From positions 1 to 55,829 of the forward strand of contig CABXXS010000002.1 in the NCBI GenBank assembly GCA_902516225.1: 55,829 nucleotides of DNA, in the 5' to 3' direction. The position numbers were made by a program, and so were the translations under genes. This document shows positions 29,200-38,570 of the stretch, piece after piece. The first letter of the stretch is position 1. Each line of letters starts with the position of its first letter. The notes under the pieces are model-generated. The model was not told the DNA's origin. It was given only the letters and a program-made list of their open reading frames with translations, and did not search any database. This DNA comes from Puniceicoccaceae bacterium (lineage in GTDB: Bacteria; Verrucomicrobiota; Verrucomicrobiae; Opitutales; Coraliomargaritaceae).

Positions 29200-29217
29200 T
29201 CAAGCAATTCAGTGCCT

Positions 29218-30384
29218 TCAAGGCGATATATCTCGTACGCAGCGAAATCCAGTGTGACTAGCTGGAGAATCATTTTCCAGCGACTGGCGAGATCCTGGTT
29301 GATATCCCCGACACCAAGTATCTGAGCAAAGAAAAGAACCCCCTCGTGTAACGAAAATTGGGCGGCTTTGCCCTAATCGTGTTAAATATCTCGGACTAGG
29401 TCCTTTAGGATTGTGGACGACCCTATTCGCTCGTTCTTGGTAAGTATCCGTATAATAGCGATCGGCTACAATCTCCCAAACATTACCCGATATATCATAA
29501 ATTCCATAAGCATTAGGCGGAAAACTTTTAACAGGTGCTGTCCCAGCAAATCCATCTGCTGCTGTGTCTTCGTAAGGCCAGACCCCTTGCCATATATTGG
29601 CCATGGAAACACCTGTACCATTTGGAGCAAAATCATCTCCCCAACTATATCGTTTGCGCTCTAATCCACCTCGGGCTGCTCTCTCCCACTCGGCTTCGGT
29701 GGGTAATCGCTTACCCGCCCAATGCGCAAATGCGGAAGCATCTTCAGGGCTAACATTGACGACAGGGTGCTCTTCTCGCCCTATCCAGCTTGAATCAGGG
29801 CCGTCAGGCGTGCGCCAATTTGCTTTAGATTCCAAGCGCCACCACTGAGTGTGATCGTACTTCTCATAAATTTCCTCTGAGGGCGGAGCAAAAACAATGG
29901 CACCAGCGCAACCCTCTATTTTGGTCGCCTCTCTTATTCTTTCGATCTGGTTCATTGCTGCTTCCCTATCGCGACCTTTTAGCTGGAGCAATAGCGACTC
30001 TAAATGTTCGATCTGGATATCAGCAGCAGACAAGATATTATTGATATACGATTCAGGTAGTGGTCGTTCTGCAAAAGTCACATAACCGGTCGCTTCTACA
30101 AAAGCTGCGAATTGGGCATTGGTCACCTCAGTGATATCCATGTAAAACGAATCAATCGAAACAGTATGGATGGGATAAGAAGTACCATGTGATTGAGAAT
30201 CACCGTCCATTAACCCAGCGTCACCACCCATTTGGAAGGTGCCTCCTGGTATTAGCACCATTGATTCGAACTCTGAATTCGATGATTCACCTTCTAGCTC
30301 ACTACTAGCGTCAAATGAAGCAACGCAGAGTAAAGGAAAAAACCAAAAACTAAAATTAAGTATAAGAATAGAAAATCGAAACAC
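29218..30384 (-). CDS. Exported formylglycine-generating enzyme (sulfatase-modifying factor)
   Basis: 388 residues from a GTG start. An N-terminal hydrophobic segment (about residues 3-22) acts as a signal peptide. The FGE-sulfatase domain begins at about 42 (MVLIPGGTFQMGG), with DITEVTNAQFAAFVEATGY, 'RLPTEAEWERAARGG' and 'YDISGNVWEIV'. Near the end, RGGSFLCSDTWCRGY keeps two cysteines at about 353 and 358, the spacing seen for the copper-binding, catalytic pair of true FGE, which many SUMF1-like proteins lack. It converts the Cys of CxPxR sulfatases to formylglycine; the sulfatase at 15171-16490 is a possible client. Between 96 and 150 there is an insert of helical character. Confidence 0.85.
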   Translation of the reverse strand: MFRFSILILNFSFWFFPLLCVASFDASSELEGESSNSEFESMVLIPGGTFQMGGDAGLMDGDSQSHGTSYPIHTVSIDSFYMDITEVTNAQFAAFVEATGYVTFAERPLPESYINNILSAADIQIEHLESLLLQLKGRDREAAMNQIERIREATKIEGCAGAIVFAPPSEEIYEKYDHTQWWRLESKANWRTPDGPDSSWIGREEHPVVNVSPEDASAFAHWAGKRLPTEAEWERAARGGLERKRYSWGDDFAPNGTGVSMANIWQGVWPYEDTAADGFAGTAPVKSFPPNAYGIYDISGNVWEIVADRYYTDTYQERANRVVHNPKGPSPRYLTRLGQSRPIFVTRGGSFLCSDTWCRGYQPGSRQSLENDSPASHTGFRCVRDISP

Positions 30385-30481
30385 TTATGTATCTTAAACA
30401 TGACTATTTACCCGTCAAAACAAAATAAGGCACTCGTATTAGATATTAAGATATCATTAATGAAAATAAATAGGTTTATAT

Positions 30482-31618
30482 TTACTTTGTTAAACGATCC
30501 GCGAGTCCACCCCCGTATCCAGCCAGCTCCAAATAAGCACGACCGATTACTCGATCGTCAGAACCAAACACTTCGCATGCTCCCTCCCAGTAAGCATTCT
30601 CAAGACGATTGCCTACAAATTCTTGTCCATCGATTAAAGGTTTTAAGCGATAGATCATTTCTTTTTCTGTCAGTGGATGAGATGCACGAATGGTGACTGA
30701 TGTAGGGTAAAGGTTTCCTGTAGTACGACTTTCCCAGATACTATCTGTTTCCCATGTGAAACCATCAGCATAAACATTGCATGATTCACCAATCTTATCG
30801 ATCCAATAAACTGCAGACCAAGGATCCGCGCCTCCATCCTTATTGCGCAAGCGGTAAGCCTTAACCTCTGAGCCATCATTTAGTTGAATAGCAGCCCAAT
30901 CCCAACCGACTAACTTGCTGCTGAGCTGACTGGACGAAATTTCATGATCCATCCATCCAGTCCCCTTAACTTCTATGCTTTCCCCTCCTAGTTTAAGTGT
31001 ACCAGTTAACAATAGCCTCGGGTAGGTCCAATACCAACTGACAGCAGCGGGATCTGCGCCCTTTCTGCTCAATCCCCTCTCTCCGAATGCCATCAACGGC
31101 TTAGAAGGAAGCATTTCTATATCCAGAAAACCACCCTCAGGAAGTGCCATCTGTAGTTTAATACATTCACTATCTTGAGATATTTCCGCAACTATGCCGC
31201 CCACTGCGATATCTAGACGATCGGTCGAGACTTGTGCCTGCCAGCCTTCTCGGTAAATACGTTCGCTATGAATATAAGTACCTCCTGCGACATCGCTGAG
31301 GGCTGTGTGCGCCAAAAAAATCTGTTGGTCGCCAAAAACGGGAAAGTCTTTCGAATGATGTACCCCTGGATCACCCTCAAGGCGGAAAACCGTAGACTGA
31401 AAGCCATACGATTGGTCACCATCAAGCGAATTAAGGTGTCCTACCCAATACCACCATTCTATTGCATAACCTAGATGCGCTGCATGAGCAAGTGGAAGTA
31501 GAGGTATTGTATCTGGTTGTGGTACTGGGTAGCCTAATTCAGTGGACTTAGGCGGTTGTATCCAATCAGCAGAGAAGACGCAGCGCACAATTAAAAAAAA
31601 TAAAATAACTATTTTCAT
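30482..31618 (-). CDS. AttH/CrtC-like lipocalin-type protein of an ABC export operon
   Basis: 378 residues with a signal peptide (about 1-16). The segment YAIEWWYWVGHL at about residues 51-62 is the mark of the AttH/carotenoid 1,2-hydratase-like (CrtC) fold, a double lipocalin. Other family points are 'GWMDHEISSSQL' and 'GWDWAAIQLNDG'. In this operon context it most likely binds a lipid or lipophilic molecule exported by the ABC transporter encoded directly upstream; true carotenoid hydratase activity is less likely since no carotenoid genes are near. Its ATG overlaps the permease stop by four bases. Confidence 0.85.
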   Translation of the reverse strand: MKIVILFFLIVRCVFSADWIQPPKSTELGYPVPQPDTIPLLPLAHAAHLGYAIEWWYWVGHLNSLDGDQSYGFQSTVFRLEGDPGVHHSKDFPVFGDQQIFLAHTALSDVAGGTYIHSERIYREGWQAQVSTDRLDIAVGGIVAEISQDSECIKLQMALPEGGFLDIEMLPSKPLMAFGERGLSRKGADPAAVSWYWTYPRLLLTGTLKLGGESIEVKGTGWMDHEISSSQLSSKLVGWDWAAIQLNDGSEVKAYRLRNKDGGADPWSAVYWIDKIGESCNVYADGFTWETDSIWESRTTGNLYPTSVTIRASHPLTEKEMIYRLKPLIDGQEFVGNRLENAYWEGACEVFGSDDRVIGRAYLELAGYGGGLADRLTK

Positions 31619-34206
31619 CGTTTTTTATGCCAAAAAAAACCAGCAGCAAGACCACTAAACAAGCCGGAAATGACTAATAAAATTCCAAAAATGAGCATCG
31701 ATCCAAGTGGTAATTCCCAAATAAGTGTCCATCCAAAAGACTGCACGTTTATTACATAAATGAGTAACCATCCCAAAGCTAGGCCTACAACAGTCCCAGC
31801 AATCCAAGCAATAAAAGCAATACCAGCACACTCCAATCCAGCGGTCCATATAAAATAAGGGAAAGGAAAACCAAGACGTGTAAGAGTAAGCCATGTGGAA
31901 GACGATTCCGCAAAAATTGCAATTATTCCCAAAATTAGTCCTGCCAATGCTATACAAACAGCCATCGCATTTAGCGCCGTGGTTACTCGAAAAGTATCTT
32001 CAAAAATATTTAGGGCGACCTCGCGCAATTCCTTGGTATTACGAATGTCTAGGCCTGGATACTGGAGTCTTAATAGGTCACGAATCTCATTTGCTCTTTC
32101 TGGTTCTTTGAGATAAAGACTGGTATTAGTTGGTCGATAACTTTGCGTCCATTCACTCCATAGGGTTTTATCTATTGCTGCTGCCCCAAACTCATTACCA
32201 TAGTCAGTATAAATTCCTATTGGACTCACACGTTGGATGCCGACAGGAGTTTTTAATCTGACAATTCCACCATTTAGTACATTAAACCTACGCGCAAATG
32301 TTTCGCTAACATAAGCAGGTTCAGCACCAGCTTTAGCTTTTAGCACTCCTGGAGGAGTGTGCCAAATATGTTGAATCCGATTAGACCATGCTTCATAATC
32401 AATACCAATTAGAACTGTCCGACTATTTAGAGCTTCAACATGCGTAAGATATAATGTATCAGCGTAAATAATATCTGGGTGCTGGCACAGGGAATCTATC
32501 ACTAATGGGTCGATTCCATTTAAAGCTGAAGCACCGCCCGAACCTCTTTCTGCAACATAAAGCTCAGCCTGAAAGCGCACATCAAACCACTTTTCTATCG
32601 TTCCACGAAAACTGCCAACCATTTGCAACATGCCGGTAACCATGCCCACTGACACTACTAGACCTGCTACAGCTAGTCGGTGACGGCTCGATCCATCGGC
32701 CAAGCGGCTAAAAGCTAACTTTGTAACAGCACCAAACGAAAAACGCTGCAAAAAACGACTAAAACATACTAAAAGTCCACCTGATAAGAGAGCAGCTGAA
32801 AAAATCCACAAGCCTGCGGTTAAGAAGCCACCAATTGGAAGACGAGAACCACCGGATATTATTGGCGCTGGAATCAAAAAAGTTAGAAAGCCTAAAATTA
32901 AGGTCACAAAACCTATCTGTTGCGTACGAATCCATTTAGATCCAGGAGACCAATCTCCTCGGGTTAAAATTTGAGCTGGCGGCGTAAGCATAGCATCACG
33001 CGCAGGTAACCATCCTGCTAATAAACTGAAAAATAAACCGACGCCTCCCCCGATCCACATGTCCGAAGTAGTTAGTTGAATCGATTCAACGGATGTTGCA
33101 AAGTAAAGAGCATTCACAGTATCTGCTAAAATATGTACCGCGACACTAGCAAACAGATGTCCCAAAATAATACCTACAAGTGACCCAAATATTCCTATCA
33201 AGCTAGCTTCAAAAAGTAGACAAATTAAAATTGACCGACTACTTACCCCTAAAGTTTTAAAAGTAGCTATCTCACTTCGTCGACGCACCACTGAAGAATC
33301 GAGTGCTTGAAGAATCAGATAAGCGCCTACAACTATTGCGATTAGTGAAAGAATCGTCAAATTAAGTCGGAATGCTTTTGTCATTTCAGCCCGATCAGCC
33401 GCGCGTTCTGACGTCGCGCTCAGGCTTAGTCCTTGAGGCAATTGTGCTCGAAGATATGTTTCTAAATTTTCTAGTACATCGGGGTCACTCGCTTGAGAGC
33501 GATCATTTAGTATCAACTCTATACGATCGATTTCTCCATTGCGCGATAGGATTTCCTGCACCGAATTAAGGTCCGCTATAACTAAATTATCCGGCACCTC
33601 TGTTTGAGCATTTCCTAGAACACCCGCAATGCTCAGACGGTGTACATTTCCGGCTACTGATGCTACAAACTCTTCGCCAATCACAAAATCATTGAGATCC
33701 AAAAATTCTTGGCTAACCCAAACACGATTCGAAGCCCCCAGCCAAGAGGACCAATCATCCCGATCCTCACTGAAGCTAAGGTCATTTTTAATAAAATCTG
33801 GAAGATTAGCAACAGAGATTAGGTCCAAGCCAATCAATCGAAGCTGGCGCAAAACTTCGCCTTTAGAATTAAGCTGTGTCAACGGACCCTCAAGTATAGG
33901 AAACATATGCCAGTCGGTTGATCTGCTAATTAGTGTGAGATCAAATAACTGCGCTTCACGAATAGGCCCTACATGCGCTTCTATTAAAAACTCACTTCGC
34001 CCTGAAACAGCCTCATTAAATAAGCCGAAATTAGCGGACGCCGCACGACTCGCCTGGCGGATACCATTGATTGATCCGACCCCGGTTGCTACAATCGCTA
34101 TGATCAGAAGATAACTCCACTTATTAGTAATCCATTGGCGCAGTGTGGATCGCTGAAGCAGTAACCAAGCTATTTTTACATCCTCTCGCGACGTGCGCGT
34201 AATCAT
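31615..34206 (-). CDS. ABC transporter permease with two FtsX domains
   Basis: 863 residues and about ten membrane helices: one near the N-terminus (about 31-50), three around 280-400 following a large periplasmic region, a middle group at about 425-540, and three at the C-terminus (about 745-860). This is the doubled FtsX arrangement of lipoprotein/lipid export systems (MacB/LolCE-related, and of AttFGH-type operons). Large extracytoplasmic domains (about 55-275 and 545-740) are likely substrate-handling parts. Four-base overlaps at both ends with the ATPase and the AttH-like gene show translational coupling. Substrate unknown; an envelope lipid or lipoprotein is likely. Confidence 0.88.
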   Translation of the reverse strand: MITRTSREDVKIAWLLLQRSTLRQWITNKWSYLLIIAIVATGVGSINGIRQASRAASANFGLFNEAVSGRSEFLIEAHVGPIREAQLFDLTLISRSTDWHMFPILEGPLTQLNSKGEVLRQLRLIGLDLISVANLPDFIKNDLSFSEDRDDWSSWLGASNRVWVSQEFLDLNDFVIGEEFVASVAGNVHRLSIAGVLGNAQTEVPDNLVIADLNSVQEILSRNGEIDRIELILNDRSQASDPDVLENLETYLRAQLPQGLSLSATSERAADRAEMTKAFRLNLTILSLIAIVVGAYLILQALDSSVVRRRSEIATFKTLGVSSRSILICLLFEASLIGIFGSLVGIILGHLFASVAVHILADTVNALYFATSVESIQLTTSDMWIGGGVGLFFSLLAGWLPARDAMLTPPAQILTRGDWSPGSKWIRTQQIGFVTLILGFLTFLIPAPIISGGSRLPIGGFLTAGLWIFSAALLSGGLLVCFSRFLQRFSFGAVTKLAFSRLADGSSRHRLAVAGLVVSVGMVTGMLQMVGSFRGTIEKWFDVRFQAELYVAERGSGGASALNGIDPLVIDSLCQHPDIIYADTLYLTHVEALNSRTVLIGIDYEAWSNRIQHIWHTPPGVLKAKAGAEPAYVSETFARRFNVLNGGIVRLKTPVGIQRVSPIGIYTDYGNEFGAAAIDKTLWSEWTQSYRPTNTSLYLKEPERANEIRDLLRLQYPGLDIRNTKELREVALNIFEDTFRVTTALNAMAVCIALAGLILGIIAIFAESSSTWLTLTRLGFPFPYFIWTAGLECAGIAFIAWIAGTVVGLALGWLLIYVINVQSFGWTLIWELPLGSMLIFGILLVISGLFSGLAAGFFWHKKR

Positions 34207-34895
34207 TTATTATCTCCTATAATATATCCGTCCTTCATTTTCAACACGTGCTCACATATACGAGCTGTATTGCGGTCGTGTGTAACTAATAGTACGGCGA
34301 TCTGTTTTTCATCCGAAATCCGTTCTAATAAATCAAGCACTTGATCACCGCTAGTGGAATCGAGACTGCCAGTAGGTTCATCAGCCAATATTAGTCTTGG
34401 ATGGTTTATGACAGCTCGAGCTAATGCAATTCTTTGAAGTTCCCCACCACTAAGTGCATCGGGGCGATGAGTCTCACGATGCTCCATGCCTACTAAGCGC
34501 AATAATTCTCTAGCACGATTTCGAATATCATCACGCGAAGAATGTATCAGCTGTGCAGGAAACTCCACATTCTCTAGTGCCGTAAGAGTAGGAAGTAAAT
34601 GAAAACTCTGAAATACATAGCCCAAACGCTCGCGTCGAAATTGCTCTATACGCTTAGAGTTCATAGTATTTACCAACTCACCGCAGATTTCAATACTACC
34701 TGCATGAAACTGCTCTATACCACAAATACAGTTCAAGAGAGTTGATTTTCCACTACCACTACGCCCCATCAGAGCTACGCGTTTACCTGCTCCTATAGTT
34801 AAACTTAGATCGTGCAGGACCCCTACCTCTCCGAAATTTTTGCATAAACCTGTGACTCGTAGTGCAGATTTATCAGGCGTAGAGCGTAGTGGCAT
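34203..34895 (-). CDS. ABC transporter ATP-binding protein (LolD/MacB type)
   Basis: 230 residues, a full nucleotide-binding domain. Walker A GRSGSGKST (about 44-52), Q-loop VFQSFHLL, signature LSGGELQRIALARA and Walker B LILADEPTGSLDS with the following H-loop LLVTHD are all visible. The 'DEPTGSLDS' form is typical of the LolD/FtsE/MacB group. It is the first gene of the three-gene operon with the permease and the AttH-like lipocalin protein. Control region is the 269 bases upstream (34896-35164), from which pgi diverges. Confidence 0.93.
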   Translation of the reverse strand: MPLRSTPDKSALRVTGLCKNFGEVGVLHDLSLTIGAGKRVALMGRSGSGKSTLLNCICGIEQFHAGSIEICGELVNTMNSKRIEQFRRERLGYVFQSFHLLPTLTALENVEFPAQLIHSSRDDIRNRARELLRLVGMEHRETHRPDALSGGELQRIALARAVINHPRLILADEPTGSLDSTSGDQVLDLLERISDEKQIAVLLVTHDRNTARICEHVLKMKDGYIIGDNK

Positions 34896-35164
34896 ATCTA
34901 AGATGGGTGATAATAATAAATATTTAAATCGTACTACACCCCCTCACATTACAATCTATAAGTCGAATTTGTTGTTAGTGAATAATACTATTGTTAAAGA
35001 CATTTTATAATATGTGTAATTACATAATATTCAATTGCTTACTCGTATATAAATATTGATTAATAAAATTAGTATCCAGTTTAGACTCGTAATTGATGTA
35101 TCCAATTGGAAATAATTTTGTACAGGTTATTTTTTATCCGCTCATACTAAAATAAATCAGTATC

Positions 35165-36739
35165 ATGACTTGGGAGAGATTTACTAATCACCATCTATCT
35201 ATCAACGAACTGGACTTCGCGCTAGACATTAGCCGAATGAACTTTAGCGACGATTTTTTCAAAGAAATGGAACCGCTCATGCAATCTGCCTATAATTCTA
35301 TGGAAGAATTGGAAGCGGGTGCTATTGCTAATCCAGATGAAGGGCGTATGGTTGGACATTACTGGCTACGCAACCCGACGCTGGCGCCTGAAGTTGAACT
35401 GACTGCTGAAATTGAAAAATGCCTAAGACAAATTAAAAAAATAAGTTCAGATATACATAACGGTGTAATTACTGGATCAAAGGGTACATTTAAAAACTGT
35501 CTAATTATTGGCATCGGTGGTTCAGCATTGGGTCCCCAGTTTGTTGCTGACGCATTGGGCAGACCTAAAAGCGATAGGATGAAGCTCTATTTTTTCGATA
35601 ATACAGACCCAGATGGAATAGACAGAACACTAGCATCTTTAGATGGGGAATTTGGCATAACCCTTGCAATTGTTATCTCCAAGTCTGGGGGAACAGCCGA
35701 AACGCGCAACGGCATGCTCGAAGCGCAAGCCGCTTATAAAAATGAAGGACTGAAATTCTCTGAGCACGCAATCGCTATTACGGGCGAAGCTTCTAAACTT
35801 GATCGAGTGGCAAAGGAGGACGGCTGGATTACACGTTTACCTATGTGGGATTGGGTCGGCGGCCGAACATCTGAACTAGCTGCAGTAGGCTTACTACCAG
35901 CCGCACTCCAAGGCTTAGATATCGACCGCATTCTATCTGGAGCTGCAGCCATGGATATCGCCACTCGTGCCAGAGAGACCAAGAAGAATCCAGCTGCTCT
36001 ACTATCATTAATGTGGTACCACTCTACAAAAGCAAAAGGCGCAAAGGACATGGTAGTCTTACCTTATAAAGATCGCCTCATGCTGTTTTCCAAGTATCTA
36101 CAACAACTAGTCATGGAGTCTTTAGGTAAGGCAATAGATCTTGATGGTAAAGTCGTCCACCAAGGCATATCAGTGTATGGAAATAAAGGCTCAACCGACC
36201 AGCATGCCTACGTCCAACAGCTGCGCGAAGGTGTGCATAACTTCTTTGTCACTTTTATCGAAGTGCTTAAAGATAGGGAGGGTGAATCTATTGAGGTAGA
36301 CAGTGGCGCTACTACTGGTGACTTTTTGCAAGGCTTCTTTCTTGGAACCCGTGACGCCCTCTACGAGAATGGACGAGAGTCAATTACTATTACAATCGGG
36401 GAAGTGACTCCCGAGGCTGTAGGTCAACTTATTGCACTATTCGAAAGAGCGGTAGGCCTTTACGCTAGTTTAATTAACATTAACGCTTATAACCAACCTG
36501 GCGTGGAAGCCGGAAAAAAAGCTGCAGCAGTGGTACTTGAAATAGAGCAGCGTGTAATAGCTCACCTAAAAGAAAGTGCTGCAGTAAGAATAGATTGTAC
36601 TACTATCGCCAAAAACTTGAGCCTTGAGTCGCAGGCTGAATTAATTTTTAAACTATTAAATAGATTAGTACGTAATAACAGAAACATACATACTGAGTTG
36701 AGATTCCCTCACCATCTATCACTTTATTATTACGAATAA
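35165..36739 (+). CDS. pgi: Glucose-6-phosphate isomerase
   Basis: 524 residues. It interconverts glucose-6-phosphate and fructose-6-phosphate in the cytosol. Family motifs: [26 protein letters not shown], and [17 protein letters not shown] with the active-site Gln-His. The sequence belongs to the group of bacterial Pgi near 520-530 residues rather than the 450-residue Gram-positive type. It starts a plus-strand run with the coiled-coil, lipoprotein and hydrolase genes (27-, 21- and 12-base gaps), which are probably co-transcribed. Confidence 0.93.
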   Translation: MTWERFTNHHLSINELDFALDISRMNFSDDFFKEMEPLMQSAYNSMEELEAGAIANPDEGRMVGHYWLRNPTLAPEVELTAEIEKCLRQIKKISSDIHNGVITGSKGTFKNCLIIGIGGSALGPQFVADALGRPKSDRMKLYFFDNTDPDGIDRTLASLDGEFGITLAIVISKSGGTAETRNGMLEAQAAYKNEGLKFSEHAIAITGEASKLDRVAKEDGWITRLPMWDWVGGRTSELAAVGLLPAALQGLDIDRILSGAAAMDIATRARETKKNPAALLSLMWYHSTKAKGAKDMVVLPYKDRLMLFSKYLQQLVMESLGKAIDLDGKVVHQGISVYGNKGSTDQHAYVQQLREGVHNFFVTFIEVLKDREGESIEVDSGATTGDFLQGFFLGTRDALYENGRESITITIGEVTPEAVGQLIALFERAVGLYASLININAYNQPGVEAGKKAAAVVLEIEQRVIAHLKESAAVRIDCTTIAKNLSLESQAELIFKLLNRLVRNNRNIHTELRFPHHLSLYYYE

Positions 36740-36765
36740 TATTATTCCCAAACCCCAAAAGTAAA

Positions 36766-37587
36766 ATGAATCGTCTCTCTATCCTACTTCGTATAATTGC
36801 AATCATTGCTGCTAGCGCAGCATGCATTTTGTTTTTCATCAGCAAAGGTAAGCTCGCCGAAGAGGTACTTGCTAGAAAAGCGGCAGATAAAGCCTCTAGA
36901 GAGATACAAGTAGAGCTTACGGAAGCTGACAAACAAATTGAAGATTTGAACTCTAGACTCAAATCAGAACAAGAAGTCCTTTCCGATACTAAACGAAAAT
37001 TAGAGAGTACTCGTTCTGAAATGTACACAGCCAGACAAGAAGTAAGTAGAACACAACAACAACTCAGTGTCGCTAAGAATGATATCGAAAGATTAGAGGA
37101 GAGCGCAAAGCGTCTGCGCAGCGATCTCCTTCAAAGCGAACAGAGCCTTGCTTCAGCGAGTAATGACTTAGAGATAGAGAATCTTAATCTACGCATAGCC
37201 GAACTAAATAAGAGTAATGCCAAACTTGAAGAATCACTTCAGAATGTTGTTTCCAAAAATAACTCCACAAGCCAAGATTCTGAGCAAGCTTTCAGTAGCA
37301 ATTCACTTAGCGAGCTCTATAGTACCCCTTCTGATACCGCAAAACCGGTATCGGTATTTGGTCCAGAGACCGAGATATTGAGTATGAAAAATGGCTTCAT
37401 CGTTTTATCAAATAATGCTAATCTTGGACTAGTAGCCGGTGCAAAGGCAAATATGATTCAAAAAAAGCGTGCGATCGGCTCCATACAAGTCGTAAAAACT
37501 GACAACGAAATGATCCTGGCTAATATTCTACCTGGATCCAACACTAGTGCCATAAATGCGGGCGGCACTATAACAATCCTTCCTTAA
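36766..37587 (+). CDS. Membrane-anchored coiled-coil protein
   Basis: 273 residues. One N-terminal membrane helix (about 5-27), then a long heptad-rich coiled coil (about 38-165, e.g. 'EADKQIEDLNSRLKSEQEVL'), a Ser-rich linker, and a compact C-terminal domain of about 80 residues (from ETEILSMKNGFIVLS to GGTITILP). The end looks like a small beta domain of a type found in envelope proteins (LGLVAGA, IGSIQVV). No enzymatic motif. The part after the membrane helix probably lies in the periplasm. The function is unknown; a role as an envelope spacer or scaffold is only a guess. Confidence 0.75.
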   Translation: MNRLSILLRIIAIIAASAACILFFISKGKLAEEVLARKAADKASREIQVELTEADKQIEDLNSRLKSEQEVLSDTKRKLESTRSEMYTARQEVSRTQQQLSVAKNDIERLEESAKRLRSDLLQSEQSLASASNDLEIENLNLRIAELNKSNAKLEESLQNVVSKNNSTSQDSEQAFSSNSLSELYSTPSDTAKPVSVFGPETEILSMKNGFIVLSNNANLGLVAGAKANMIQKKRAIGSIQVVKTDNEMILANILPGSNTSAINAGGTITILP

Positions 37588-37608
37588 AAACTATTTCGTC
37601 TTATTATT

Positions 37609-37779
37609 ATGTGCCGTTCAGTTATACTTATTTTTGCAGTTATTCTAGTTACTCTAACTACAACGGGTTGTTTCGATAGTAGTCCTGATGAGCAATCTGT
37701 TCCTTGGAGCCGCCCTGCTGACTGGGAGCGTGGTGCGCCTGGATTTAAAGGTGGCCCCTCTGGCATAAGGGGTTACTAG
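37609..37779 (+). CDS. Small putative lipoprotein
   Basis: 56 residues. ATG at 37609 is followed by Cys-Arg and a hydrophobic stretch, then LTTTGC, a lipobox-like end with lipid-modified Cys21. The mature part is 36 residues, rich in Gly, Pro, Trp and Ser (SVPWSRPADWERGAPGFKGG). It sits 21 bases after the coiled-coil gene and 12 bases before the hydrolase gene in the same direction, filling the gap well. I recognise no family, but the signal, spacing and ATG make it a good real gene. It is easily missed by gene finders on account of its size. Confidence 0.65.
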   Translation: MCRSVILIFAVILVTLTTTGCFDSSPDEQSVPWSRPADWERGAPGFKGGPSGIRGY

Positions 37780-37791
37780 ACGCATTTATAA

Positions 37792-38562
37792 ATGCATATA
37801 TTTGCGCTCCACGGCTTCACTGGCAGAGGATGCGATTTTCATGCTATTGCTGATTTTATTGGCGGAGCGTGGCATTGCCCAGACCTACCAGGTCACGGGC
37901 CGAATCCTCTGTTAGACTGCTCTCCTGAGGCGTCTATTAAATTTATAGAGGATGAAATTTCTCGGTGCATTTACCCAAGTACTAAAAGTTTAAAGATACT
38001 ATTAGGATATTCCATGGGTGCACGTGCTGCCATGCAGCACGTCTTTACTAATCATGCCGCATGGGATGCTCTGGTTTTGGTAAGTCCCCAACCAGGAATC
38101 GAAGACAATTTTGAACTCCTTGCTCGACAAGAAAGCGATGCAGTACTTGAAGAGAAAATCATGCGTGACGGCGTGCCTAAATTTATAGAATTTTGGCAAC
38201 AGAAAGCTTTGATTCAGAGCCAAAAAAAGATACCACCCGAGTGGCGTACAGTAATGCAAGCAGCTCGCGAGGAACACACAAAAAAGGGCTTGGCCATGAG
38301 CTTACGACAGTTCGGACAAGGTCGCTGTCCTAACCTATGGCCGAGGTTGAAAGATTTGAAATTGCCAACTCTATTAATAACCGGAGAACAGGATACAAAA
38401 TACACGAAAATAGCTCAAAATTTCGCCAGTAAGGTCTGCCTAGGCTATGAATCGGGTAGATTCCAAAGAGCCATAATCAAAGGAGCAGGGCATGCACCTC
38501 ACCTAGAGTTTCCAGAAATGACAGCAAAAATTATCAAGGATTTCATAATAAATATAAACTGA
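37792..38562 (+). CDS. Alpha/beta hydrolase, MenH/YchF-type
   Basis: 256 residues, no signal peptide, so cytoplasmic. HGFTGRG (oxyanion region), nucleophile GYSMGAR at about residues 73-79 and a late GAGHAPHLEFP with the catalytic His at about 236 are seen. The combination resembles MenH, which releases pyruvate in menaquinone synthesis (SHCHC synthase), or close relatives. No other men gene is near, so substrate remains open. It ends nine bases from the convergent DUF4136 lipoprotein gene. If it is MenH, menaquinone would be the quinone feeding alternative complex III. Confidence 0.7.
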   Translation: MHIFALHGFTGRGCDFHAIADFIGGAWHCPDLPGHGPNPLLDCSPEASIKFIEDEISRCIYPSTKSLKILLGYSMGARAAMQHVFTNHAAWDALVLVSPQPGIEDNFELLARQESDAVLEEKIMRDGVPKFIEFWQQKALIQSQKKIPPEWRTVMQAAREEHTKKGLAMSLRQFGQGRCPNLWPRLKDLKLPTLLITGEQDTKYTKIAQNFASKVCLGYESGRFQRAIIKGAGHAPHLEFPEMTAKIIKDFIININ

Positions 38563-38570
38563 TTACTGCC

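Noticed and set aside
28743..29273. Open frame of 176 codons on the minus strand
   Set aside because: Antisense to ilvD, whose motifs and cysteines are clear; the shadow has low-complexity Ser/Thr/Pro content.
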